A stretch of 32,704 nucleotides of DNA from an uncultured Clostridia bacterium (GCA_947427325.1 CANEHP010000003.1:1-32704); one strand, 5' to 3'. Shown: positions 9,501 through 18,260, counted from the stretch's first letter. Program-made: numbers and translations. Notes: generated by a model not told the origin, from the letters alone.

Positions 9501-12500
9501 TTATCTATAACGGTTTTTCCTGTGGTTTCATTGTAAACAACGAATCTGGAATCTACCGCATTGCGGATAGCGGCAAACTGCACCATATTGAGCAATGTGC
9601 CGTTGGTGTTGTTTACTGCGTTTCGGTTGGGATTGTAAACTTCCTCTTCTTCAAGATAGTTAAAGTAAGGGTTGCCGCCGAAATAATAAGCGTCGCCGCT
9701 TTCGCCGTAGGTTACCCCGAACGCATTTGCACGGAAAGAGTTTTCATCGCTTGCGACATAAAGGTAAGGTACTCTGTGTTCAGCGCCGGAAAGGTAATAA
9801 GCTTCGTAAGAGCCTTTATCGAACATGGACGCTGTGGACCAGTCGCCATAGTATCCCAATACGGGGATCGAGTGAGAGGTTGAAAGAACGCCCTCCTCGT
9901 CTGATACGCCGTCAGCGTAAACAAAGCCCTGGATATATGCGCCTGCATCCTCATAGTAACGATCTAACCAATTCTTGCTTTCATCGGAAAGAGTAAGAGT
10001 GACTTGTACATGAACCTTGCCGTTTGCGGGAACAACAGCCGTATCGCCGCAGTCAAATTCGGCTGTTGAAGGCAGCAGCTGAGTGCTCTGACCCATTACA
10101 AGGCTGGGTAAGCCTGCTAAGCTTAATCCTTCTATAGGTCCTGCTTCCTGAGTGAAGATATCTGCGTCAAGAGCATAGCTCTTTTCGGTATTTGTAAGAT
10201 TATAAAGAGTGAAGCCGAAGGTGTAAACACCCTTTCTTGCGGGGTCGTCGCCCAGCTCAACCTTAACCTTGCCGTCCTTTGCGCCTGCATTGGCGTTTTC
10301 GTCCATAAGGATATAGCTTTCCGCCTTAACAACATTGCCGATGTTGGCAAGACCTGCGCCCTGGCGCAATACGGGATAGTATGCAAGTCCGTACTCGCCC
10401 AAATCTTCAATCATAGGCTCTGCCGTAGACATAAGCAGGCTTTGGGCAAGAACACGTGCGGAAAGACCCGTTTTCTTGTCAAGACCCTTTTCCTTTATGT
10501 ACTGTGCCGCCAAAGCCGCCATACCTGCAATCTGAGGAGAAGCCATGGAAGTACCCGACATATTTACGTATTTATCGGTTTCAGCGGGTTCGCCGTCAAC
10601 GGAATAAATGTTTCCGCCGGGTGCGGTAATCTCGGGCTTTAATTCCAGAGAACCGGGAACGCCCCAGGAGGAGAAGTCGCTGATAACGGACTTGTCGGGA
10701 GTTGTGATGACTATAGCTTCAGGCTTATCCTTATTAACGATTTTGCCTGTGTAGTATTTTCCGTCCTCGGAAGGAACGGCGTTAGCTTTTAAGAGCTGAC
10801 CCTCTGCCTGTGTAACGGTTATAGCGGGAGCGTCTTGGGTATAGTCGGAAAGATCCATACGGATAACGCCCGGTTGGTTATTGTAAATAATGGTTGCGGC
10901 TGCGCCTGCCTTAACGGCATTTTCGCATTTTTCAACGAAGCTGATATCGCCTCTGGAGCATACCGCTATCTTGCCCTTAAGAGCGTCGCCCACAGCTGCC
11001 CAATCCTCGGGAGTGCCGAAACCGTCGATAAGCACGTATTCCAGCTCGCCCTTGAGAGTAGCAAAAGGCTTGTTGGTATAAGCTTCGCCGTTGTTGCCCA
11101 CAGTGGATTCAGTGTAAACAACGGGGTAACCGTCAACGGTAAAGTATACGCTGTAAGCGCCGATATTCTCCGCAGAAGCTACGGTAAAGGCATTGGTGAA
11201 AGATCCGGGAGAACCGTCGGTCTGTGAGTTTACGTCGTCGGTATAAAGGAAGCCCTGAGTTTGAGCGTTATCCGCCCAGTGACCTGCGTTGCCTGCGGAA
11301 ATAGCGACAACCGCGCCGCTATTGGTGATATCCTCAAGTATCTGCTGATATTCGGGATTGCTGTTTCTCGAGCTGCCGCCGTTGCCTGAACCCAGTGAAA
11401 GGTTGACAGCGTCAGCGCCTAAAACGATAGCGTCCTCAATAGCAAGCATATAGTCGGAATCGTAAGCTCCGCCGCCCTTGCCGAATACCTTCATGGTAAG
11501 GATCTGTGCGTCGGGAGCTACGCCCTGTACTCCTGTGGAGCTGATGGCTGCGACGTAGTCGCCGTACTGATCCTCGATAAACCTGTTGGCTGCCGAAATG
11601 CCCTCAACGTGAGAACCGTGACCACCCTGTGAATCGTTGTCATGGGTAATGTCATAGTCGCCGTCGATATAGTTGTAAGCAAAAGGAATTTTCTCGCTGA
11701 GGAATACCTTTGCGGGATCGATTTTTACATTGAGCTGATCCAAAACCGCCTCGATCTTTGCAGCGCTGAGGAGGTTAAGAGAAGTCTTATAATCGGCAAA
11801 ATTTTTGCCCAATGCCTTCGCATTCTGCTTTAAGGAATAGAGGAATGCGCCTTCTGCAAAGGATTGATGGTCGGAATCGATACCCGTATCGATAACCGCA
11901 ATCTTTGTGCCTGCGCCTGTGTATCCCTCTGCCCAAGCTGCGCTTGAACCGATCTGCAAAGCAGATGTAGCCATATTGGGGTCGTTGGGTACATCCTCTA
12001 CGGTTTTAGCCGCCTCGTATTTTGTTTCAATAAGTACGGTCTTAACACCGCTGATTTTTTCGATTGCCTTGATTTGACCGAATTTTACATTTGCGGAAAT
12101 AATATTTGCCGCCAAAGTTAAATTATGAACAACATCAAGATTTTCTTTTGTGGCCTTTTCGATTTTTTCTTCAACCGTTTGCTGTTTAAGCTTCAGACTG
12201 TCACGGTAAGCGACTGCCTTGGAGTTTACGGCAATAGTTTCGATATCGAAACCGGCCTTAATGGTGGAGGCGTCCTCAAGAACGATGGATACGCGAACTT
12301 CGTCGTCATTTGCATAACCAAGGTCTTCAGCTTCTGTCATCTTGTCCTTGCCGGGAGAAACAACAGAAATGCCCTTGCCGCTTAAATCCGAAATATTTAC
12401 TCCGCTGGCGTTGGCTGTGGTAGGGACGACTACCGCAGAAATCGTTACAGCAGCAGCTAAAATTCCGGCAAGCAAGCGTTTTAACACTTTTTCTTCTTTC

Positions 12501-12502
12501 AT
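6551..12502 (-). CDS. Secreted subtilisin-like (S8) peptidase, lactocepin/C5a-peptidase-like, with PA domain, Big_2 domain and C-terminal membrane anchor
   Basis: Signal peptide MKEEKVLKRLLAGILAAAVTISAVVVPTTANA; triad motifs IAVIDTGIDSDHQ, GGHGSHVEGISAANR, NMSGTSMASPQIAG; PA-like GKIAVCSRGDISFVEKCENAVKAGAAATIIYNN; Big_2-like VTAVSDGKAVITASS; C-term TTPEE linker-NKPTG-TM-RKRDKRK. Confidence 0.93.
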   Translation of the reverse strand: MKEEKVLKRLLAGILAAAVTISAVVVPTTANASGVNISDLSGKGISVVSPGKDKMTEAEDLGYANDDEVRVSIVLEDASTIKAGFDIETIAVNSKAVAYRDSLKLKQQTVEEKIEKATKENLDVVHNLTLAANIISANVKFGQIKAIEKISGVKTVLIETKYEAAKTVEDVPNDPNMATSALQIGSSAAWAEGYTGAGTKIAVIDTGIDSDHQSFAEGAFLYSLKQNAKALGKNFADYKTSLNLLSAAKIEAVLDQLNVKIDPAKVFLSEKIPFAYNYIDGDYDITHDNDSQGGHGSHVEGISAANRFIEDQYGDYVAAISSTGVQGVAPDAQILTMKVFGKGGGAYDSDYMLAIEDAIVLGADAVNLSLGSGNGGSSRNSNPEYQQILEDITNSGAVVAISAGNAGHWADNAQTQGFLYTDDVNSQTDGSPGSFTNAFTVASAENIGAYSVYFTVDGYPVVYTESTVGNNGEAYTNKPFATLKGELEYVLIDGFGTPEDWAAVGDALKGKIAVCSRGDISFVEKCENAVKAGAAATIIYNNQPGVIRMDLSDYTQDAPAITVTQAEGQLLKANAVPSEDGKYYTGKIVNKDKPEAIVITTPDKSVISDFSSWGVPGSLELKPEITAPGGNIYSVDGEPAETDKYVNMSGTSMASPQIAGMAALAAQYIKEKGLDKKTGLSARVLAQSLLMSTAEPMIEDLGEYGLAYYPVLRQGAGLANIGNVVKAESYILMDENANAGAKDGKVKVELGDDPARKGVYTFGFTLYNLTNTEKSYALDADIFTQEAGPIEGLSLAGLPSLVMGQSTQLLPSTAEFDCGDTAVVPANGKVHVQVTLTLSDESKNWLDRYYEDAGAYIQGFVYADGVSDEEGVLSTSHSIPVLGYYGDWSTASMFDKGSYEAYYLSGAEHRVPYLYVASDENSFRANAFGVTYGESGDAYYFGGNPYFNYLEEEEVYNPNRNAVNNTNGTLLNMVQFAAIRNAVDSRFVVYNETTGKTVIDNSIGAVDCAYYHTNAGSWQKTVQTLKPNYDFSGAKEGERLNITFALAPEYYQDANGNVRWEDIDLTNALKTSVTIDNTKPVIVSDPVVKDGKLTVTVKDNQFIAAVLLTNKSGSRVYASVGPDEAAKAGDEYKVEIDVSEVNADMLYLQVCDYACNTVTVEIDEKFGEGTILPGRIAFNTEYGHYYWTSFDGVNVTPEDPEVKYENSKYMINAATIADHIVYALDKKGTLIVMPESDLTDTKEVINIQNFFEDEIIPLDMAYNAKDGKIYAIVGKAMGYDISDETYLISFDKLNCVPELVGLIPFATFTLACDENGSFYSSERGTGKVYKYTSEGLAGKAAPELVVDLAATDEKLVSGIYSIQAMEYDPNTKKVCWALYNFNVESYFVEIDPTTKTFEASENINAQLCALIIPDKSTPSVNPDWAKPTDKVSAVILNADTVMIKGSSQKVNATALPWTLTNADLDWSSSDEDVMTVDGNGRVTAVSDGKAVITASSKADKNVSDSIEIKVETLNILLGGTLQDEEGNPFIYSWDMSKDTTWSETYPLKSSMISATLNTDNGHIYMFDGVQGSYGMHEIDPTDGSEVAVASNPLGVPLWDMAYSQVFSTEEEPLIVGVYGSMLIGPTNPMALQPYAFNLQYYLMLATGAEYVVAIASMGETEVVDDITGEVCVAEQFAALDDLGYLWMFNIYATIDEEGNPAYGCTFDVSEKSCISETYPLAMEDDIVASMVAGEDGYLYLSACDGNTNNLYQIAVSTHEETDEEYNETYTVVDCSSRKIGDAGDGVWPMLLTGAKSTVVTVTDEETGIEITYPVTEGVIYKAPEVVASNESSVTYSVTLTDAEGNPVDGPVTIKVPVPEGFDPEKTTVSVKNADGTYTQVKAEIVDGFLVFTVNGDQVGEFVIAEEKAPVSETTPEESEAPETTPEDTEASETTPEETTTGVAGDPGKDDPDKNKPTGIAIAFVPAVAAAAAVVFARKRDKRK

Positions 12503-12858
12503 TTAAGTGCTCCTTTACTCCTTATTTTATTTATATCACGCCCATAGGCATAACACATACAAGGCTAAGAACTTGTTCTCATATTAACGCTTTTGCGCTT
12601 TTACTTGTTAAAATGCATTGGTATATGTATGTGCAAGCAGCAAACAGCATTATGATTTGTGAATTTTTATTTCACAAAACCGACACTTATATACAATTTT
12701 AATTTTACAGCACTTTAATTTAAAAATCAATGCATTTATCACAAAATCTTTACATATTCACTTAAAATGTCACTTTGCATTTTTTTAAATGCGTATAGCG
12801 GGTAATTGTTGTGGAATGTTACAAAAGGGCAGTCGAAAAAGGTTGGTTAAAATCAAAA

Positions 12859-12897
12859 AAACCGCCCTCCCTGAGCGTTTTGAATAGGGCGGTTTGG
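12859..12897 (-). terminator. Terminator downstream of the fliB-like gene
   Basis: AAACCGCCCT...AGGGCGGTTT hairpin just 3' of the minus-strand CDS ending at 12911; minus-strand tail GGTTTTTTTGATTTT. Confidence 0.8.
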
Positions 12898-12910
12898 TGT
12901 TATTGATTTT

Positions 12911-14137
12911 TCAGCTTACTAAAAATGCGGCGTGGGGGAGGTCGAAGGAGTCGGTTGCTATAAAAGAACCGACAGTCCATGTATCAGCAACCTTACTGTT
13001 AAGTATAATTTTTGCGGCATGAGTAAATGCCAGGGCTAAATCTCTGTCGTTCCAATTCTCCGGCAAAAAGGCGGGAACACAGATTTTGAGCATATTGTAA
13101 AAAACAACGAGAACAAAATAATTTTTAAATATTCCGTCTAAAGGAGATTGGCACAGGATTTGATTAACCAGCAGATTTTCCAAAATATACGGGCGCTCCG
13201 CTTCTATACTTCCGAACAGCTCTTGATTGTTTAAATATTTGTCTTTGCTGTAAACAAAATCAATTTTGTCATTGTTTTTTTCTGTTTTGACGCCCAAATT
13301 TTGCCTTACCTCCGAAAACAGCTGTTTTATAAAGCTTAAGCCTTCAGCTTCTTCAGCCCAATCCGCCATTCTTACAAGAATATCAATAGATTTGAGAGCG
13401 GCGCTGTCATCGGTTTGAGGAGCTTTCAGGGAATCGGCAATTTTCCGGCACGTTTCATGGTCAAGCATCATTTTGCAAAGACTTGCAATTTTTTCATCAT
13501 TTCCTTCATCTATGTATTCATCGGCCTTTTTACTGAAATATCCTAATATGAGCAGTCTTTCCCGAACAGAAAATCTGCGGTTTTGAAGAATATCTATTTC
13601 CGCATTTTTTACGATCCAAAAATAAGGATATCCTTTCCAGCTCTTTGGAACATTATAATTGGACATACGCCCCTTGTTTATATATTTGTCCTTTCCGTCA
13701 TACTCTTCCTCAAGAATTTCAAGACCCTCGGGATGATTCATAAGTATTTCGGTTACGTGAGGGCATGTAATATTAAGGGTGAAGATCATTGCGCTGTCTT
13801 CCACAACAGCATGAAGTCGGGGAAAGGTATTGCATACATAACCCATTTTTTCCTCCCCAAGCTCTTTTTGAAGCCGACAAAGTCCATCGTCGCACAGCAT
13901 AGGGCAGTATCCGCCGTCTCCGAATTTTATTGCCGCATATTGCAGATCGTTTGCGTTGTTTATTCTGACAAAGGCGTTAGCGATTATTTTTCTTAATTCG
14001 GGACTGCAGCGGGCGTGCTTTATATTAAGATAATCTCTTTTGCCGAAGAGTATACCCCAGTGCTGACAGCAGGTTTCGGGACACTGCGAGCCTATACAGT
14101 GAAACTCATCATAATACTTGAACTTAACTACCTTCAT
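12911..14137 (-). CDS. fliB: FliB-family flagellin lysine-N-methylase
   Basis: N-terminal Cys-rich FKYYDEFHCIGSQCPETCCQHWGILF, CPMLCDDGLCRLQKELGEEKMGYVCNTFPR; genomic adjacency to flagellin. Confidence 0.85.
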   Translation of the reverse strand: MKVVKFKYYDEFHCIGSQCPETCCQHWGILFGKRDYLNIKHARCSPELRKIIANAFVRINNANDLQYAAIKFGDGGYCPMLCDDGLCRLQKELGEEKMGYVCNTFPRLHAVVEDSAMIFTLNITCPHVTEILMNHPEGLEILEEEYDGKDKYINKGRMSNYNVPKSWKGYPYFWIVKNAEIDILQNRRFSVRERLLILGYFSKKADEYIDEGNDEKIASLCKMMLDHETCRKIADSLKAPQTDDSAALKSIDILVRMADWAEEAEGLSFIKQLFSEVRQNLGVKTEKNNDKIDFVYSKDKYLNNQELFGSIEAERPYILENLLVNQILCQSPLDGIFKNYFVLVVFYNMLKICVPAFLPENWNDRDLALAFTHAAKIILNSKVADTWTVGSFIATDSFDLPHAAFLVS

Positions 14138-14350
14138 CTTGATTCTCCTTATTTATTAAAGCATTGTATCAAAAGCTGCGGAAATTTCAAAGCAATAAAG
14201 CTGTTTCTGTTTTATTTATATTTTAACATTTTTCCTGCCATTTGTCTATATGTTTTTTCAACAATAAGAACTCCCGCCGTTCTGTATATTTTTTCATTAC
14301 CTCGTCCTGCGCAAAAGCGGCGGGAACATCGCTTTTCCAATTATACAAAC

Positions 14351-14374
14351 AATACCCCCGCCGAAGCGGGGGCA
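14351..14374 (-). terminator. Terminator of the complete flagellin gene
   Basis: CCCCCGC-TTCG-GCGGGGG on the minus strand, then TATTGTTTG. Confidence 0.75.
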
Positions 14375-14424
14375 ATGTATTTGTAGGAATTGTAATAAGT
14401 ACAATAAAGCTTGCGCTGAATATA

Positions 14425-16062
14425 TTAGCCGAGGAGCTGGAGAACTGCCTGAGGCTGCTGATTAGCCTGAGCCAGCATAGCCTGAGAAGCCTGCTGCAAG
14501 ATGTTGAACTTGGTGTAGTTAATCATCTCGGTAGCCATATCTGTATCCCTGATCTGAGATTCAGCGTTTGTTAAGTTCTCGTTAGTAGTGGTTAAGTTGT
14601 TTACAGTGTACTCAAGACGGTTCTGGAGAGCACCGAGGTCAGCTCTCTGCAAGGAAACCTTCTTAACTGCTGCGTCAACTGAGGTGATAGCCTTGTTAGC
14701 TGCTTCTCTGGTGGAAACGTCTATGTTTGCAACACCCAATGAATCTGCGCCCATATCGTCAACATTAAGAGCAACTCTCTGATCCTTAACGCCGTTAGCG
14801 CCGATCTGGAATACTAAGCCTTCGCCGTTGCTGCCTGTGAAGTTCTTACCAAGACCTAAGCCTTCGGTTACATCTGCTGCGCCAATGGCATCAACTTTAT
14901 TGAAGTAAATATGACCGTTGTTAGCTCCGTCAGGATTCTTAGCGTCGGTCAATTTAACCTCATAATCATATCCTGCCTTAGCCAAAAGGTTTTCAATATC
15001 CTTTTCGGAATAGTCAACGCCTGTTGACAGGTGCAATGTAACCGCTGCGCCGCTTGTGCCTATAACGGGAGCTGTATCGGTAACAACCTCTTCCTTGCCG
15101 GCTGCTCTGTCAAACGAAATAGCAACGCTTGCAACAAGAGATTCGTTAAGCTTAGAATCACCGTAAGAGTTAGCTGTAAGGGTGATAGTATCGGAAGAAC
15201 CAACGCCGCCGTTTGTGCCGTCCGCTACGTTAGTCGATGCGTCAATTTCAATGGTTCCGCGAGTGCCTGCTACGGTTGCAGTTGTGGTGGCTGCTGCTGC
15301 TGTGATAACGCCATATTCACTCTTAAAAGTAATATCACCAAAAGGAGCGGTCATACCTGCGTCCTTGGGAACGGTTGCGTTCTTGATTAAGTCGTTGATC
15401 TCTTCATCAGTATAGGATTTATTAGCAACCAGGTTAACAGTAACCTTAAGTCCGGCTTTATCCCAAACAGCATTCTCTCCGCCTGCTCCGGAAGCTGAGT
15501 TCGTTGTAAACGCAATCTGCATTCCCTTAACGGAAGATGTGGTGGAAATGCGTCCGCCGCCGATAGCAGCAACCTTTTCGTTCATTCCGTAAAGAGCGCC
15601 GTAGTTATTGGTGTTTCCGCCTGCGCCCGAAAGAGAACCGTCAAGCAGCTGCATTCCGTTGTACTCGGTAGCTGTGGAAATTCTGTCGATTTCGCTCTTA
15701 AGAGCGTCAACTTCCTTCTGGATAGCCTCACGGTCTGTATCATTCTGGTAAGTACCATTAGCGGACTGTACAGCAAGTTCTCTCATTCTCTGGAGAATGG
15801 AGTGAGTTTCGTTCAAGCCGCCTTCAGCAGTCTGGATAAGAGAAATACCATCGTTAGCGTTTCTTGTAGCCTGAGCAAGACCACGGATCTGAGATCTCAT
15901 TTTTTCGGAGATAGCCAAGCCTGCAGCGTTGTCGCCTGCACGGTTAATCTGATAACCGGAGCTGAGCTTTTCGGTAGCCTTCTTAAGACCGGCTACGTTT
16001 GTGTTCATCTTGTTGTTCGCATTGAGAGCGGACATATTATGTTGTACTACTAATCCTGCCAT
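14425..16062 (-). CDS. hag: Flagellin, complete copy (545 aa)
   Basis: N-term VVQHNMSALNANNKMNTNVAGLKKATEKLSSGYQINRAGDNAAGLAISEKMRSQIRGL; C-term LTNAESQIRDTDMATEMINYTKFNILQQASQAMLAQANQQPQAVLQLLG; RBS GGAGG. Confidence 0.97.
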   Translation of the reverse strand: MAGLVVQHNMSALNANNKMNTNVAGLKKATEKLSSGYQINRAGDNAAGLAISEKMRSQIRGLAQATRNANDGISLIQTAEGGLNETHSILQRMRELAVQSANGTYQNDTDREAIQKEVDALKSEIDRISTATEYNGMQLLDGSLSGAGGNTNNYGALYGMNEKVAAIGGGRISTTSSVKGMQIAFTTNSASGAGGENAVWDKAGLKVTVNLVANKSYTDEEINDLIKNATVPKDAGMTAPFGDITFKSEYGVITAAAATTTATVAGTRGTIEIDASTNVADGTNGGVGSSDTITLTANSYGDSKLNESLVASVAISFDRAAGKEEVVTDTAPVIGTSGAAVTLHLSTGVDYSEKDIENLLAKAGYDYEVKLTDAKNPDGANNGHIYFNKVDAIGAADVTEGLGLGKNFTGSNGEGLVFQIGANGVKDQRVALNVDDMGADSLGVANIDVSTREAANKAITSVDAAVKKVSLQRADLGALQNRLEYTVNNLTTTNENLTNAESQIRDTDMATEMINYTKFNILQQASQAMLAQANQQPQAVLQLLG

Positions 16063-16085
16063 AATAATTTTCCTCCATGATTTCT

Positions 16086-16108
16086 GCTGTCAATTTCCTT
16101 TTGACAGC
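16086..16108 (-). promoter_or_regulatory. 5'-UTR hairpin with GGA in the loop, candidate CsrA site
   Basis: Minus strand GCTGTCAA-AAGGAAA-TTGACAGC, followed by a second GGA in the Shine-Dalgarno (ATGGAGG). Confidence 0.65.
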
Positions 16109-16201
16109 TCGCAGCAGCATTAAAAATTTTACGGCTGCGATTGTTAAAAATTAATGATAAGATTTGCAAATCTTCAAGGCTTCTTGAACCTTTCAGAAAT
16201 A

Positions 16202-16228
16202 ATATCGGCGGTGACGAAAAAAACTTTA
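16202..16228 (-). promoter_or_regulatory. sigma-28 (sigma-D) promoter for the complete flagellin
   Basis: Minus strand TAAA-15 nt-GCCGATAT, a perfect match to the sigma-28 consensus. Confidence 0.92.
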
Positions 16229-16342
16229 GCGTTTTTTAGTAATTTTTTTGTAATTTTTTTGGATTGGCGGTTCTGCGGTATGGTTTGGGTACTGTTTTGG
16301 GAGTTTTTACAAGGAAACGGGTATAATTTTGCGTTTTTGCTG

Positions 16343-16371
16343 TTGACAAAAGCGGTAAAGCCGTGTATAAT
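16343..16371 (+). promoter_or_regulatory. Consensus sigma-A promoter driving the putative antitoxin RNA
   Basis: TTGACA-17 nt-TATAAT. Confidence 0.85.
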
Positions 16372-16377
16372 ATAAAT

Positions 16378-16461
16378 AAAGAGGGCGATAGGCGTGTCGC
16401 TCCCGATTTGGTTATGAAATAACCGCCTACGGTCGTGAAACGTGAAGGCGGTTATTTTTTA
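16378..16461 (+). ncRNA. Putative type I antitoxin RNA (about 80 nt)
   Basis: Starts just after the consensus promoter and ends at hairpin AAATAACCGCC(16417-16427)/GGCGGTTATTT(16447-16457) plus T run; overlaps the 3' end and terminator of the convergent toxin ORF. Confidence 0.72.
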
Positions 16462-16556
16462 TTGCTCTTGAAAAAATTCAGAGCAAGGAGCAGTACAGTT
16501 ACAACATCACACAAAAGCATGAACAGCTGTATTAACTCGGAAAGAGTTATGTACAT
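16452..16556 (-). CDS. Putative Fst/holin-like type I toxin peptide (34 aa)
   Basis: MYITLSELIQLFMLLCDVVTVLLLALNFFKSNKK*, preceded by AGGGGTGAGG. Hydrophobic TM plus basic tail. The stop codon lies within the bidirectional terminator. Below the ORF-track length cutoff. Confidence 0.78.
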   Translation of the reverse strand: MYITLSELIQLFMLLCDVVTVLLLALNFFKSNKK

Positions 16557-16720
16557 ATCCTCACCCCTGCGTAAAATAACCGCCCGCTTTCACAAAAACA
16601 GTGAAAGCGGTTATTTTTTTGCAGTCGGTTAAAATGAAGCAATTCCTGTCTAATATGGCGTAAAGCAAAACAATTTTGTTTGCCAAATTCTTCCATTAGC
16701 CACGCAAAGCCGCATTATAA

Positions 16721-18124
16721 AGGCAAAGTTCCAATAATGGTACTTATCAGAACGACACTGACCGTGAGGCTATTCAGCTTGAGGTTGACGCTCTTAAGTC
16801 TGAAATTGACAGAATTTCCACTGCTACCGAGTATAATGGTATGCAGTTGTTGGATGGTTCGCTCAGCGGAGCAGGCGGTGCTGTTACAGAGTATGGTCCT
16901 AAGTATGGCGTTGTTGACACTGCAACAACAAATTTCACAGGTGCAATTATTACTTCTGACGTTGCAGGTGTTACATTGAAAACTACAGCTAATGCAACCG
17001 AAGGCGGCGAAAGCGCAACATGGGATGCTGATGGCAGAGAACTTACCTTTAATTTAGTTGCAAACAAAACTTATTCTCAAGCAGATATTGATAAGCTTAT
17101 CAGAAACGCTGATACTCTTAAGGCAGACGGCGACAAGCCTAATATTACCGTTGCTCTTAAAAACGGTATAATGACAATGGATGACGGTACTATCACAGCC
17201 GCCACATCAGCAACCGCTGCCGGTGTAAGAGCCACAACCACAAGTCAATCTATTGTTGGAACCACTGCTCCTTTAAGTGCAGCGATTTCCGGATATGGCG
17301 ATACAATTAAGCTTACATCTAATAGTTATGGCGTTGATGTGAGAAATATTGTCATTGCAACAGACGCAGAAGCAGGCAAGGAAAGTGTTGAAACTTTGCA
17401 GTCTGATAATACTGGGTACAAAGACGGTACTTTTGTACTTCACTTGTCAACAGGTAAAGAATATTCTAAAAAGGATATTGAAGCTTTATTGGCAAAAGAA
17501 GGACTTGATTACTCAGTAGAAATTACTGATTCTAACGCACCTGACGGCGATGTTTCTTTGAAGTTTGACCAAAAACAAGCAACGGCAAAATTTACTGCCA
17601 GCGCTACTGCTGGTACTGCCGGTACTTTTGCCACCGCTGCAGCTGGAACTGGCGCAATAGTTTTAGCATTAGGCGGTGGTACCTTGGGCGTAGGCGTAGG
17701 CAAGGAATTTTCTCCTACAACCGGTGAAGGTTTGACCTTCCAAATCGGTGCTAACGGCGTTGAAGACCAGAGAGTAACTCTTAACATTGACAATATGGGC
17801 GCAGACGCTCTCGGAGTAGCTTCCGCAGACGTTTCCACAAGAGACGCCGCTAACGAAGCTATCGATGCAGTTGACGTAGCAATTAAAAAGGTTTCCATGC
17901 AGCGTGCAGGACTCGGTGCTCTCCAGAACCGTCTCGAGTACACAGTTAACAACCTGACTACAACCAACGAGAACTTAACAAACGCTGAATCTCAGATCAG
18001 AGACACAGACATGGCTACAGAGATGATCAACTACACCAAGTTCAACATCCTGCAACAGGCTTCTCAGGCTATGCTGGCTCAGGCTAATCAGCAACCTCAG
18101 GCAGTTCTCCAGCTCCTTGGCTAA
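16721..18124 (+). pseudogene. 5'-truncated flagellin cassette (lacks about 100 N-terminal residues)
   Basis: Homology starts at QSSNNGTYQNDTDREAIQLEVDALKSEIDRISTATEYNGMQLLDGSLSGAGG, preceded by in-frame TAA; continues through a variable middle to an intact flagellin C-terminus. No flagellin N-terminus or flagellar promoter upstream. ATG at 16841 is internal and has no RBS. Confidence 0.85.
17825..18124 (+). repeat. Left arm of the 300-bp inverted repeat (partner 18392-18691)
   Basis: By-eye alignment shows 3 mismatches over 300 bp; the terminal 189 bp (17936-18124 vs 18392-18580) appear identical. Confidence 0.88.
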
Positions 18125-18224
18125 TTTATTTTCGGCGCAAAGCTTATAATTCTTTCTTATTATCTTATTACAATTCCTACAAATAATAACACACGGCTTT
18201 GGCAAAAAGTTAATAACTTATGTT

Positions 18225-18260
18225 AAGCAGAAAACCCCGCTTCGGCGGGGTTTTCTGCTT
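18225..18260. terminator. Strong terminator hairpin after the + flagellin cassette
   Basis: Perfect 16-bp stem AAGCAGAAAACCCCGC-TTCG-GCGGGGTTTTCTGCTT. Confidence 0.85.

Noticed and set aside
12569-12578. GAACTTGTTC (and AGAACAAGTTCT near 24441) as LexA/SOS boxes
   Set aside because: Spacing between half-sites is 2 nt; the Firmicutes LexA box needs GAAC-N4-GTTC.
16680-16979. 99-aa + ORF MPNSSISHAKPHYKGKVPIMVLIRTTLTVRLFSLRLTL...
   Set aside because: Out-of-frame reading of the flagellin cassette; the neighbouring frame gives clear flagellin sequence.
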